Shown here: positions 36,328 through 45,980 of the stretch, piece after piece
Position numbering within the stretch: position 1 is the stretch's first letter
How the letters are laid out: each line of letters starts with the position of its first letter
Assembly (NCBI RefSeq): GCF_003461625.1
Contig: NZ_QTXL01000003.1
Span: 1-64,000, forward strand
Direction of reading: 5' to 3'
Length of the DNA: 64,000 nt
Source: Clostridium sp. AF15-31
Lineage (GTDB): Bacteria; Bacillota; Clostridia; Lachnospirales; Lachnospiraceae
Position numbers and translations under genes: made by a program
Notes under the pieces: model-generated
What the model was told of the DNA's origin: nothing
The model's input: only the letters and a program-made list of their open reading frames with translations
Databases searched by the model: none

Positions 36328-38298
36328 TTATTTTTTATAATATACCCTTGTTCTGTCAAATACTGTTGTAATCTGGTTCTGATTGCTGATTCCCTTTACC
36401 AGATTTGTATATTTGATCACAAAGGTGTTCATCTTGTCTGTATATTCTTCTTTCGTGATCGAACCATCAGCGACACCACACAAGCCTTTTTCCCAGCTTG
36501 CTGTCAGATCCGCCCGAAGCAGTCCATTGATCGAATAATAAACAACATCATAAATGATCTCGCCGAGAAATGTCGGTGTTACAATCTGCGTTTTCTTATT
36601 CAGAGCAATGTATTTGTTATTTACAAGCTTGGTGATGATTCCATCTCTGGTCGCACTGGTTCCGATACCTGCGCCCTTGATCTGCTCACGAAGCTCCTCG
36701 TCCTCGATAAACTGTCCGGCATTTTCCATCGTCAGGATAAGCGTACCGGAATTGTACCGTTTTGGAGGTGATGTCTCACCCTCTTTGATCTCGAATTTGT
36801 CAAGTGAAAGGATATCTCCCTTTTTCAAATGTCCGATCGTCTCGATGAATTCCGGGCTGTATTTGGTATCATCCTTTTTCCTTGCAAAGCGGTTCGTGGC
36901 AACCTTCAGGTAACCTTCTTTTAACATATATTTGAAATTGGCAAATAAGAATTCATCCTGCTTTGCCAGTGTCATTGAAAGCTTCTGATATTCTGCTGCC
37001 GGATAAAAGATGCTTAAGAATCGTCTGCAAATAATCTCATACACATTTGCCGCAATCTCAGACAGTCCTCTTAACGCACCCATGCCCTGTCCGGTCGGAA
37101 TGATCGCATAGTGGTCTGTGATCTGTTTGTCATTTACATACTTGGTCTTTGCGATCGTCTTATAGCTTCCCATGTTAAGAACCTCATCAGCATAGGCAGC
37201 CATCGGTGTATATCGTTTCAAACCGGATATATTCTTATAAATTTCCTTTGCCACAGCCGTTGACAACACTCTGGCATCCGTTCTCGGATATGTCACCAGC
37301 TTCTTCTCGTATAACTCCTGCACGATCTTTAAGGTGTCGGACGGACTGATCTTAAAAAGTGAAGAACAGTCATTCTGAAGCTCGGCAAGATTATACAGCA
37401 TTGGCGGAGCCTTCTTTTCTTTCTTCTTCTCGCTTGCAACAAGAGTGGCTTCCATTCCATTTGCCGACAGCTTTTTCACCAGATCTTCTGCATCCTTCTT
37501 CTGCTTGAAGCCATTTTCTTTATACAGAAGCGGTAAATTAAAATACGGTGTATCCTTTACCGCTTTCCATTCTGCCTCAAATGTCTGCCCGGTAACATTT
37601 ACCGTACCAACAACACGGTAAAATGGTGTCTTTACAAATTCACGGATCTCCCGCTCCCGCTTCACGATAATGCCAAGAACACAGGTCATAACACGTCCAA
37701 CCGCAATCACGCATTTATCCAGTTTTAGATAATTTCTTATCACATAGCTGTATTTTAACGATAAGGCTCTGGAGAAATTAATACCCATCAGATAATCTTC
37801 TTTTGCACGAAGATATGCGGCATCGCTGAGCGAATCGTACTCTGAAAGCGGCTTGGCTTCCCGGATTCCACGCAAGATCTCTTCCTCTGTCTGGGAATCG
37901 ATCCAGACTCTCCGCTTCTCTTTATTTCCAACCTTTGCCATCTGATCCACCAGACGGTAGATATATTCTCCCTCACGTCCTGAGTCGGTGCAGACATAGA
38001 TACAGCCTACATCATCCCGGTTCAACAGCCCTGCTACGATCTTGAACTGCTTGCTGACATCTGGTATCACTTCGTATTTGAATTCTGTCGGAATAAAAGG
38101 AATCGTAGCCAGATCCCATTTTTTTAATTTCTCGTCATAGGCATCCGGATAGCTCATCGTGATCAGATGTCCCACACACCAGGTCACAACAGAATCTTCC
38201 GATTCCAGATAACCTGCTCCGGCATTTCCTTTTACACCAAGCACATCTGCAAACTGCCTTGCAACACTTGGTTTTTCTGCTATATATAAGTTTTTCAA
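36328..38298 (-). CDS. topB: DNA topoisomerase III
   Basis: TopB is a type IA topoisomerase that decatenates DNA. The 656 residues begin with LYIAEKPSVARQFADVLG (Toprim Glu), have the VCTDSGREGEYI Toprim acidic motif near 105 and the active Tyr in KLVTYPRTDARVLS near 315. No C-terminal zinc fingers are present. TopB copies often ride on conjugative elements, but no relaxase, coupling protein or integrase is near, so this looks chromosomal. Confidence 0.93.
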   Translation of the reverse strand: MKNLYIAEKPSVARQFADVLGVKGNAGAGYLESEDSVVTWCVGHLITMSYPDAYDEKLKKWDLATIPFIPTEFKYEVIPDVSKQFKIVAGLLNRDDVGCIYVCTDSGREGEYIYRLVDQMAKVGNKEKRRVWIDSQTEEEILRGIREAKPLSEYDSLSDAAYLRAKEDYLMGINFSRALSLKYSYVIRNYLKLDKCVIAVGRVMTCVLGIIVKREREIREFVKTPFYRVVGTVNVTGQTFEAEWKAVKDTPYFNLPLLYKENGFKQKKDAEDLVKKLSANGMEATLVASEKKKEKKAPPMLYNLAELQNDCSSLFKISPSDTLKIVQELYEKKLVTYPRTDARVLSTAVAKEIYKNISGLKRYTPMAAYADEVLNMGSYKTIAKTKYVNDKQITDHYAIIPTGQGMGALRGLSEIAANVYEIICRRFLSIFYPAAEYQKLSMTLAKQDEFLFANFKYMLKEGYLKVATNRFARKKDDTKYSPEFIETIGHLKKGDILSLDKFEIKEGETSPPKRYNSGTLILTMENAGQFIEDEELREQIKGAGIGTSATRDGIITKLVNNKYIALNKKTQIVTPTFLGEIIYDVVYYSINGLLRADLTASWEKGLCGVADGSITKEEYTDKMNTFVIKYTNLVKGISNQNQITTVFDRTRVYYKK

Positions 38299-38410
38299 AT
38301 CAAACTCCTGATTCTTTTATATTTGATCAATATTACACATCACATCTTTTTATAATACCAGAAAAAGAAGGTTTCGACCATAGCTTTTGTGATATCCGCA
38401 CAGTAAAAAA

Positions 38411-38442
38411 GCACCCCGCCTTCGATTCAGAAAACGAGATGC
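38411..38442 (-). terminator. Intrinsic terminator after the glutamine synthetase
   Basis: Arms 38411-38418 and 38435-38442 (GCACCCCG with CGAGATGC, including G-U pairs), followed on the minus strand by TTTTTTACTG. It ends the glutamine synthetase transcript. Confidence 0.7.
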
Positions 38443-38487
38443 CCTTTGACTATTTTAGGTTGTAATAAACATTTACTGTATTTGATC

Positions 38488-40596
38488 TTACTGCTCGAAT
38501 AATAACTGCTCGTATGTAGGGAATGGCCATGCTGTCTTTGGAAGTTCTTTTTCCAGTTCGTCAGCAGGTGTTCTTACAGAATCAAATGCTGCAAATACTA
38601 CGTTGTGATAGTATTTTGCCCATGCTTCGATATCATCTTCGTAATCAGCAGCTTTTGCAACAAGCTCTTCCAGTTTTACAGTTGCTGTCTTCAGCTCTGT
38701 AAGCTTTTCAGAGATTGTATTCAACAGAGATACCTGTACGCTTGGTTCGATACCAAGAGCTTTGATCTCAGCAGCACCCTTTGCAAGCTCTGCCTGATAT
38801 TCCATAACTGCCGGGATAATCTCTTCATTTGACATCTCGATCATTGTGAGTGCCTCAATGTTGATCTTCTTTGCATAATTCTCAAGCATAACTTCTGCTC
38901 TGGCTGATAACTCTGCTTTATCCATAACGCCAAGGCCTTCAAAGATCTTAACGCTCTTATCTGCTGCCAGATATGGAACTGCATCTACCATACATTTGAT
39001 ATTTGGAAGTCCACGTTTCTCAGCTTCTGCGATCCATTCATCTGAATAACCATTTCCGTTGAAAATGATCTTCTGATGCTCTGTCAGAGTCTTTCTGATC
39101 AATGCCTTACATGCTGTCTCGAAATCTTCTGCACCTTCCAGTTCGTCAGTCATCTTCTTTAACTGATCTGCAACGATCGTATTTAATACCATCATTGGAA
39201 ATGCGATGGACTGTGTAGAACCTACCATACGGAACTCAAATTTGTTACCTGTAAATGCAAATGGTGATGTTCTGTTTCTATCTGTAGCATCCATTGTAAA
39301 TGTAGGAAGTGTGGATGCACCGGATACATAAGTCTTGCCCTTTGGTGATTCTGTAGCTTCCCCTTTCTCGATGATCTGCTTAACGATGGATTCAAGCTGC
39401 TCACCAAGGAATGCTGAAATGATTGCTGGAGGTGCTTCATTTGCTCCAAGTCTGTGGTCATTTCCTGCGGATGATGCGGACAGTCTTAACAGCTCTGCAT
39501 TGTTATCAACGGCTGCAAGAACGGCTGCAAGGAAGAACTGGAACTGAAGATTTGTCTCCGGATGTTTACCAGGATCGATCAGGTTCTCGCCCTCATCTGT
39601 TGAAATTGACCAGTTGTTATGTTTACCGGAACCATTGACACCTGCAAATGGTTTCTCATGAAGAACACATTCCAGATCATGCTTTGCTGCGATCTTCTTC
39701 ATAGTAGCCATAACCAGATGGTTCTGATCGGTTGCAATATTTGTTGTTGAGAAAATAGGTGCTAACTCATGCTGAGCAGGTGCAACTTCGTTGTGCTGTG
39801 TCTTAGCAAGAATACCGTATTTCCATAATTCTTCATTTAACTCGGTCATGTATGATGCAACCTTATCTTTGATCGCTGCAAAATACTGATCGTCAAGCTC
39901 CTGTCCTTTTGGAGGCATCGCACCGAATAAGGTACGTCCACAAAGCTTCAAGTCTGTTCTCTTTGCGAATTTCTTCTTGTCGATCAGGAAGTATTCCTGC
40001 TCAGGACCAACAGAAGCTGTAACCTTCTTTGCTGATGTATTTCCAAATAATGCAAGTGCCTTTAAAGCTTCCTTGCTGATCGCATCCATGGAACGAAGAA
40101 GTGGTGTCTTGTAGTCAAGTGACTCACCTGTATATGATGTGAATGCTGCAGGGATGCAAAGGATACAGGTTCCTGCATCTGTTGTCTTTACAAATGCCGG
40201 TGAGGTACAATCCCATGCTGTGTATCCTCTGGCTGCGCATGTCTCACGAAGTCCACCAGAAGGGAAGGATGAAGCATCCGGCTCGGATTTGATCAGCTCT
40301 TTACCTGTGAACTGAAGAATAACTCCGCCATCACCTACTGTACTTACGAATGAATCATGCTTCTCGGCTGTTGTCTCTGTCAGTGGCTGGAACCAGTGAG
40401 TATAGTGTGTTGCGCCAAGTTCCATTGCCCATTCCTTCATTGCTGCTGCAACAGAATCTGCAATAGATGTATCAAGAGGTTCGCCCTTATCGATTGTGTT
40501 CTTCAAGGATTTATAAACTGCTTTTGGAAGACGCTCTCTCATAACCTGATCGGAGAAAACGTGTGAACCGAATACGGCTGAAATTTTGTTCATCAT
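38488..40596 (-). CDS. glnN: Type III glutamine synthetase
   Basis: GSIII makes glutamine from glutamate and ammonia with ATP. The roughly 702 residues from the chosen start match the large type III class rather than type I (about 450): GGLRETCAARGYTAWD, GPEQEYFLIDKKKF with the metal Glu, AKTQHNEVAPAQHELAPIF and NGSGKHNNWS all occur in order. The first ATG pair after AGGAAG is at 40596/40593. The open frame extends a further 32 codons upstream, but those run through the leader hairpin and have no ribosome site, so I exclude them. Nitrogen control by premature termination is likely (see the leader hairpin). Confidence 0.95.
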   Translation of the reverse strand: MMNKISAVFGSHVFSDQVMRERLPKAVYKSLKNTIDKGEPLDTSIADSVAAAMKEWAMELGATHYTHWFQPLTETTAEKHDSFVSTVGDGGVILQFTGKELIKSEPDASSFPSGGLRETCAARGYTAWDCTSPAFVKTTDAGTCILCIPAAFTSYTGESLDYKTPLLRSMDAISKEALKALALFGNTSAKKVTASVGPEQEYFLIDKKKFAKRTDLKLCGRTLFGAMPPKGQELDDQYFAAIKDKVASYMTELNEELWKYGILAKTQHNEVAPAQHELAPIFSTTNIATDQNHLVMATMKKIAAKHDLECVLHEKPFAGVNGSGKHNNWSISTDEGENLIDPGKHPETNLQFQFFLAAVLAAVDNNAELLRLSASSAGNDHRLGANEAPPAIISAFLGEQLESIVKQIIEKGEATESPKGKTYVSGASTLPTFTMDATDRNRTSPFAFTGNKFEFRMVGSTQSIAFPMMVLNTIVADQLKKMTDELEGAEDFETACKALIRKTLTEHQKIIFNGNGYSDEWIAEAEKRGLPNIKCMVDAVPYLAADKSVKIFEGLGVMDKAELSARAEVMLENYAKKINIEALTMIEMSNEEIIPAVMEYQAELAKGAAEIKALGIEPSVQVSLLNTISEKLTELKTATVKLEELVAKAADYEDDIEAWAKYYHNVVFAAFDSVRTPADELEKELPKTAWPFPTYEQLLFEQ

Positions 40597-40634
40597 AATT
40601 TTGTACTTCCTTTCTTCTGATAAAACAAAAAAAG

Positions 40635-40664
40635 AAAGGTGTCCCAATGATTTGGAACACCTTT
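40635..40664 (-). promoter_or_regulatory. Terminator-like hairpin in the glnN leader (putative attenuator)
   Basis: A 13-bp hairpin with a four-base loop: arms 40635-40647 and 40652-40664 with one G-U/A-C type irregularity, followed on the minus strand by CTTTTTTTGTTTT. It lies between the promoter at 40695-40723 and the start codon at 40596, with no room for a promoter after it. It should stop transcription unless prevented. No alternative antiterminator fold was obvious. Confidence 0.7.
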
Positions 40665-40694
40665 GTTCATTTCGTCTATTTATTTGATACAATA

Positions 40695-40723
40695 TATATA
40701 CTCCTTTTGATTTGAAAAATCAA
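40695..40723 (-). promoter_or_regulatory. Promoter of glnN
   Basis: TTGATT (40718-40723), 17 bases, TATATA (40695-40700) on the minus strand. The start point would be near 40688, giving a leader of about 92 bases containing the attenuator-like hairpin. Confidence 0.55.
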
Positions 40724-40807
40724 GAGGAAAAATAAAAATTTTGAGGGAAAATTATAAATAGCAAGACAGAATCAGACTGTTCCCTATCAACAAAATCAAC
40801 CCTGAGG

Positions 40808-42022
40808 TCAGTTTCTCTGAATGGTTATCTCTGTATCACTTGAAGTTAAACTATTTACAAACTTCAATATATCTCCAGAAAAATCATATAAATAAGATTC
40901 TTCATCTGTTTCAATAAAAATTCCATCCTTGTATGATGCATTCTCTATTTTAAATGATTTATCAAAAAAACTGCATGAAATCTTACTTCCTGTATCTGAT
41001 GGCTGCACTTTTACTACCAGATCATAATCATAATTTTTATTTTTTCTCTGATCAGGTATCAAGTTTATCGGAAGTTCATCCGCATATCCTAATACACTAT
41101 CTGCCATTTTTTCAAACGACTGCGGTTTATAGTGATCAAGAACTATATAATACACATCCTTCTCTGTATCATCTTTTAATATATATTTTGAATCTACAAA
41201 ACCATCTAATGATTTGTCTAATGTATCCACCACGGTTTCCGGCAATGCCTCTGTTTGAATTACTTGCATAGATGATAAATTATTCTCAATATCTTTTAAA
41301 TGTAAATCATGTATTTTTTTATTCCATTTTGACTCTGATATTTCTTTTTTATTCCATATGCACTGCGTCAGGTTGGATCCATCTTTAACAAATTCACCAA
41401 CTGTATGCCATCCATTTCTTCCCCATTTCAAATACAGTATATCTGTAATATCTAATGAAAAATCTATACACATATAAGCATAATTTTTCTTACTGTTCAT
41501 TTGTATTTGAACCAATACTTCTGAACAAGGAATAGAATCTATACTATATATTTTATCGTTTCTATCAAATGTATAATATGTCGCCGCATAATAATAATCT
41601 GTATTTTTATGATTTATTAACAGTAACAATTCCCTTTCTCCATCATTATCAATATCGCAAGCATCAAACTTAACTATGTGTGCTTGCTCTGGTGAATCTG
41701 TTTCATATGGTTTGCATAATTCGGCAAGTATCATATACTCCACCTGATCTACTTCAGAAAATTCAACAAGGATTTCATTGACCCCACCTTTCAGCCCTTC
41801 TGTTGAAATAGTTTCTGTCGATATTTCTTCTGTTACTTCTTCCTTTTTGTCTATTTCTTCTGAGATGCTTACTTGTTCCTTTGTATCGCCATTTGTTATA
41901 TCCATTGAATGAAAGTCTTGCTTATCTCGTTGCATTTTCAAGAAACCTAATCCACATATAATTCCTGCTAATAACAGGAATACTACAATGATTGTAACTA
42001 TTATTTTTATTGTTTTTCGCAT
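40808..42022 (-). CDS. Membrane-anchored extracellular protein with DxDxDG motif
   Basis: The 404 residues start with a membrane anchor (about 5-28) with the rest outside. An acidic Glu/Thr-rich linker (about 45-75) leads to a domain with FDACDIDNDGERELLLL near 135, an EF-hand/FG-GAP-like calcium loop also found in the caspase-like protein at 43696. The remainder is beta-rich and unrecognised. The start has GGAGG upstream. It is separated from the next gene by the terminator at 42095-42146. Confidence 0.7.
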   Translation of the reverse strand: MRKTIKIIVTIIVVFLLLAGIICGLGFLKMQRDKQDFHSMDITNGDTKEQVSISEEIDKKEEVTEEISTETISTEGLKGGVNEILVEFSEVDQVEYMILAELCKPYETDSPEQAHIVKFDACDIDNDGERELLLLINHKNTDYYYAATYYTFDRNDKIYSIDSIPCSEVLVQIQMNSKKNYAYMCIDFSLDITDILYLKWGRNGWHTVGEFVKDGSNLTQCIWNKKEISESKWNKKIHDLHLKDIENNLSSMQVIQTEALPETVVDTLDKSLDGFVDSKYILKDDTEKDVYYIVLDHYKPQSFEKMADSVLGYADELPINLIPDQRKNKNYDYDLVVKVQPSDTGSKISCSFFDKSFKIENASYKDGIFIETDEESYLYDFSGDILKFVNSLTSSDTEITIQRN

Positions 42023-42094
42023 ATGATCCTCCGGTTATTAAATAACAAAACAGTCTCCTCACATACACCAAATACACATTAAAAATTAACTGAA

Positions 42095-42146
42095 AAACGA
42101 GGCAATCCTAATAACCAATATTCTAATTACCAATTTTGCCTCGTTT
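42095..42146 (-). terminator. Intrinsic terminator after the PPC-domain gene
   Basis: A perfect 11-bp inverted repeat (42095-42105 and 42136-42146) with a 30-base loop, followed on the minus strand by TTCAGTTAATTTTT. Confidence 0.65.
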
Positions 42147-42208
42147 CCTCATATATACTAATTCTTATTTATAACATCTTACTTATTCAAATGCATTTAT
42201 CGCTAACA

Positions 42209-43549
42209 CTATCTTCTATAAATTGATTTTACTTTGCTGGCTTTTGATCTATAAGTCTTGCCAGCCACTTTTTTATATGCTACAACTTTATAATAATATC
42301 TGTTCCATCTATATCTTGCTCCTTTATCCAGATATGAACAGGTTTTTCTGGACTTGATCGTCTTAATCTTTTTATATGAACCATCATTTGTTCTTCTGTA
42401 AATCATATATCCAGATGCATTTGACGATTTCTTCCATGTAACTCGGATACCGTTTGACTTCTTTTTCAACTTTATTACTTTCGTCTTTGCCGGCTTTATC
42501 TGGAATGATTTTGTAGCCGTTCCCTTATAATCGCCTGTAAATGTAATGTTATATGTATATGTTCCAATCTTTTTTCTTCCATTTGGAACTGTAACAACAT
42601 AATCTACACCTTTTGTAAGTACTCTGCCAAAGTTATCTTTTACAATTAAATTAGGTGTCTTTACTTTACCATTATAAGTATAGCTTGTTGCTGATAATGA
42701 CATATTGTGTGCACCCAGATTCATTTTTGAAGAATATGTTAATGTATATGGTCCGGTGTATGGTATATAAGCAGACGATCTTGAAACATAAATATAATAA
42801 AGTCCCGAATCCAAATTAATGTTATACTTTTCATCTATACTCCCCAAATTATTTGTATATAATGTGTCATACCATTCACGATCTCCGTCCTCATTATAAA
42901 TAGTTATATAACATTTTTCAAGCTTATCACTTTTCAGTCCCAAGGTTATCGTCGTCTGATGAGCTAAATTAATGCTATAGATATCCTGTTCATCATATAT
43001 GGCGAGCTGTCCATATATAACAGCCTCTTTTCCCAACTTCTGTGCCTGTGCATAATTATCATTAGGTTCTATTTCATTTGAATTTGCACTTGTATAATCC
43101 CATGTAAGCGAATAGTCATAAAACTCTCCGTCTCTGCAATAGTTACGATACACTTCTAAATAATACATTCCTTTTATCAGATCCCAGGAATAATAGTTTT
43201 TTCCAAAACCAAGATTTGAATTATAGTCACAAGATTTATTTTCTATTCTATCACCATCCCAATCATACAGTACAACATGGAAATATGATGCATATACTGC
43301 AATATTAACATTTAATCTTCCATCTGTATTAAAATCCAAGGTATATGTCACCGTATCCCTATCACTAGATAAAGAATCATTAATCGTATTCGATCCTGCC
43401 AGACTTGCAGAAGAACTACTTTCCAATGCACTTGAGCTATTCTCAGCTGCCTGAGTTTTCATCTTTGTACCAGCTAAACACAGTACCCCTGTTCCTACGA
43501 TCAAGGCAGCCCTTTTTATCCATTTTAAAATATTATCTCGTCTTTTCAT
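42209..43549 (-). CDS. Secreted PPC/Ig-like/FnIII protein
   Basis: A 446-residue secreted protein. A signal peptide (hydrophobic stretch about 12-27, cleavage near TQAAENSS) is followed by two pre-peptidase C-terminal (PPC) modules; the second begins at EIEPNDNYAQAQKLG near 155. Next come an Ig-like module typical of Lachnospiraceae surface proteins (YTYNGKVKTPNLIVKDNFG) and a C-terminal FnIII-like module (GIRVTWKKSSNASGYMIYRR). No catalytic domain is seen; it is probably an adhesin-like or accessory protein. ATG chosen at 43549, with GAGG nine bases upstream. Confidence 0.75.
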   Translation of the reverse strand: MKRRDNILKWIKRAALIVGTGVLCLAGTKMKTQAAENSSSALESSSSASLAGSNTINDSLSSDRDTVTYTLDFNTDGRLNVNIAVYASYFHVVLYDWDGDRIENKSCDYNSNLGFGKNYYSWDLIKGMYYLEVYRNYCRDGEFYDYSLTWDYTSANSNEIEPNDNYAQAQKLGKEAVIYGQLAIYDEQDIYSINLAHQTTITLGLKSDKLEKCYITIYNEDGDREWYDTLYTNNLGSIDEKYNINLDSGLYYIYVSRSSAYIPYTGPYTLTYSSKMNLGAHNMSLSATSYTYNGKVKTPNLIVKDNFGRVLTKGVDYVVTVPNGRKKIGTYTYNITFTGDYKGTATKSFQIKPAKTKVIKLKKKSNGIRVTWKKSSNASGYMIYRRTNDGSYKKIKTIKSRKTCSYLDKGARYRWNRYYYKVVAYKKVAGKTYRSKASKVKSIYRR

Positions 43550-43695
43550 ATTCATCTACCTCTCTTTTCTTTATTTGTTTCCGTTTTCATTCATATTTTC
43601 AACACTATTTAATTCACATCACCACCCTTATCCATTATGGCTTAATATACATATTTACATCACAACTCAATTCATCCATATATGATTAATTGTAT

Positions 43696-45927
43696 CTATA
43701 AGATATAATCCCATATATTGAACGCATTTTCATATGTTTGTACATCATCTATGGAATCCGATGGTGGTTCTTCAACCAGAGTAACATCTCCTGTATTAAC
43801 ATCAATATAGAAATAACTCATGGAGCCAGTATAAGAACGAAACAAAATCGTATACTCGCTATTTGTTTCTCCTTCAATATTCCAATAAAAAACGTGTTCA
43901 TTCGGATCCATATCATTTAATGATGGATTCTGCTCCCTGCAATACTTCTCGACTGCCTTGCATGCCATATACGATGTCAATCCGGAATCTTTTATATATG
44001 CATCAAAGGACATCAGATCATTTACTATTTCATTCTTCTCATTCCATTTTTCTATGTATGAATCATACTGATCCGGTGATATCTCTTCTCTGTTTCCATC
44101 TTCATATGCTGGTTCTGTTGAATAATAATAAATTGACGCTTCATAATTTTCTTCTGTTGGTTCCGAATAAACATCATCAATTAATTGCATTTCTCCGTCT
44201 TTTAAGGTATAACGCTCAACACTGTGGTATGCTGCTCCACCTGACCCTTCCCGGTAAAAATAATCACCACAATATAAAACGCTGCAACGCTCCCAACTAC
44301 TTAGAAGCAATTTAGGTCTCTCATCTACCAATGTATAAAGATCAAATATCAGAGAACTATCTTTGCTTGCGATTATCAGTTCATAGATTCCATCTCCATC
44401 CATATCTTCAACCTTAAATCCTGCATCTGAAAATCCTCCATCCATTAAGAAAATGTTATAACCTCCATATGTAAGATCACTGATTTCATACTTATAATCA
44501 TCCCGCAATGGATTTATATCTCCATCTTCCAGATACTGTTTCCAGTGTTCTATATAAGAACAAATGACTCCTTCATATATAGCTTCCGCATCTTCCTTCT
44601 TCATATATCCTTTCCATTCTGATGCTCCGCCTTTTTCATTCTCTTTTTCTGTTGTGTCACCGGCCTGTTTTGTTGAAGTCTCAGTTGTCTGAGTTTCCCC
44701 TGATTCTGTCTTATTCTTTTTCTCAGCATCTGCTTTTGATTCTGTCGTAGTTTTTTCTTCTGTTCCTATCTTCGATTCTGTAGTCACATTATCCGTTTCT
44801 TTTGCATTTACTATAAATGTCTTTTGTATATCTCCCCTAAGAACCGGAAATGCACAATAATCATCATCATCCTCTACATTCTCATACCCTTCATTGTCTC
44901 CATATCTTTTTGTTGCAATATTCAATGCTGATGCTATTGAACTTCTCCCCTCTAACATCTCATTCATAACGCAATCTACTATATTGGATGCATAATACGC
45001 ATTAACCGTATTCTTAAAACCTAATACCGTATCAACTCCAAGATCTTTTATAAACATATCCGCATAAGAAGTGTTAACTTTGTCATCTTTACAGTCACAC
45101 CCAAAAAATTTACATGCATAAACAATCAACAAAGAATCCTTAAATTCACCACTCTTATAATATTGTTTAAAAAATGATGGAAAGATGAAATAATAATTTT
45201 TTCCATCTACCTTTACCTTTGCTATATCATGTCTTTTCAGATCCTTCCAGTACTGGAATAAATGGTCGTCTTCTTGTATTACCAACACTGACTGATTATT
45301 ATATTCACTTCCATGCATTAAAAATAAATATACATCCTTTTTTTCTATATGTTTTAATTTGTCGACTGTATAATTTCCGTCTATTTTTAAATCAACATAC
45401 TGGCTTCCCCAATTTTCAGCTGTATGTTTAAAAAAAATATTAAACTCGGATCCTACACCATATGCCAGATATGCACTTATTTTTTCATTTGTCTCAAGCT
45501 TTCTTTTACTCAATCCTCTTATGTCATCCGTTGATAATGCATTTTGTATATTTAAGCTTCTTGGTTTTAAATCATTATCTGCTTCTACATCAAACTGATA
45601 ACTCGACAGACTACCAAGAGAAATCCCTCCCCATATTCCATTTGCATATGTAAATTCATACATCATGGTATTTGCATTATAGCGGGTATCATATATGAAA
45701 TTCTGCTCCTTTAGACTCGATAATAATTGAGAGATTTCATCCCTACGTGCATAGATATCTTTTTCTTTATACTTTTCATCTGATAAAACAGTATCTATTA
45801 CTTCATCCGCAATCTGATAATTTCGTTGATCTCTATGTGTCTTTAAGATAAATATCCCACTAACAAGTCCTGTTATTAAAATCAACGAGCCTATGATGAT
45901 TCCTATTATTTTCAGTGTCTTTTTCAT
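43696..45927 (-). CDS. Membrane-anchored caspase/CHAT-like cysteine peptidase
   Basis: The 743 residues have an N-terminal membrane anchor (about 7-28) with the rest likely outside. Residues about 190-345 look like a caspase-fold (clan CD, CHAT-like) peptidase: YLFLMHGSEYN supplies the His (about 205), SLLIVYACKFFGCDC the Cys (about 272), and LGVDTVLGFKNTVNAYYAS plus SIASALNIATKRYG fit the helix after the Cys. A Thr/Lys/Glu linker (about 385-440) leads to a second domain with DMDGDGIYELIIAS, an EF-hand-like loop. The ATG at 45927 has GGGAG upstream; the longer frame starts without a site. Cleavage substrate unknown. The assignment rests on motif spacing only. Confidence 0.6.
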   Translation of the reverse strand: MKKTLKIIGIIIGSLILITGLVSGIFILKTHRDQRNYQIADEVIDTVLSDEKYKEKDIYARRDEISQLLSSLKEQNFIYDTRYNANTMMYEFTYANGIWGGISLGSLSSYQFDVEADNDLKPRSLNIQNALSTDDIRGLSKRKLETNEKISAYLAYGVGSEFNIFFKHTAENWGSQYVDLKIDGNYTVDKLKHIEKKDVYLFLMHGSEYNNQSVLVIQEDDHLFQYWKDLKRHDIAKVKVDGKNYYFIFPSFFKQYYKSGEFKDSLLIVYACKFFGCDCKDDKVNTSYADMFIKDLGVDTVLGFKNTVNAYYASNIVDCVMNEMLEGRSSIASALNIATKRYGDNEGYENVEDDDDYCAFPVLRGDIQKTFIVNAKETDNVTTESKIGTEEKTTTESKADAEKKNKTESGETQTTETSTKQAGDTTEKENEKGGASEWKGYMKKEDAEAIYEGVICSYIEHWKQYLEDGDINPLRDDYKYEISDLTYGGYNIFLMDGGFSDAGFKVEDMDGDGIYELIIASKDSSLIFDLYTLVDERPKLLLSSWERCSVLYCGDYFYREGSGGAAYHSVERYTLKDGEMQLIDDVYSEPTEENYEASIYYYSTEPAYEDGNREEISPDQYDSYIEKWNEKNEIVNDLMSFDAYIKDSGLTSYMACKAVEKYCREQNPSLNDMDPNEHVFYWNIEGETNSEYTILFRSYTGSMSYFYIDVNTGDVTLVEEPPSDSIDDVQTYENAFNIWDYIL

Positions 45928-45980
45928 ATTCTTTCTCCCAACATTAGAATACCATTTTCCCAAATATATCTTTTAGATCT

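Noticed and set aside
36328..38298. topB as sign of an integrative conjugative element
   Set aside because: No relaxase, coupling protein, integrase or attachment repeats are visible nearby.
40635..40664. ANTAR-type antitermination hairpin in the glnN leader
   Set aside because: The loop has four bases, not the hexaloop with conserved A and G, and no preceding partner hairpin is seen.
38488..40692. Longer glutamine synthetase start at 40692
   Set aside because: The extra 32 codons run through the leader hairpin and lack a ribosome site; type III family length fits the later start.
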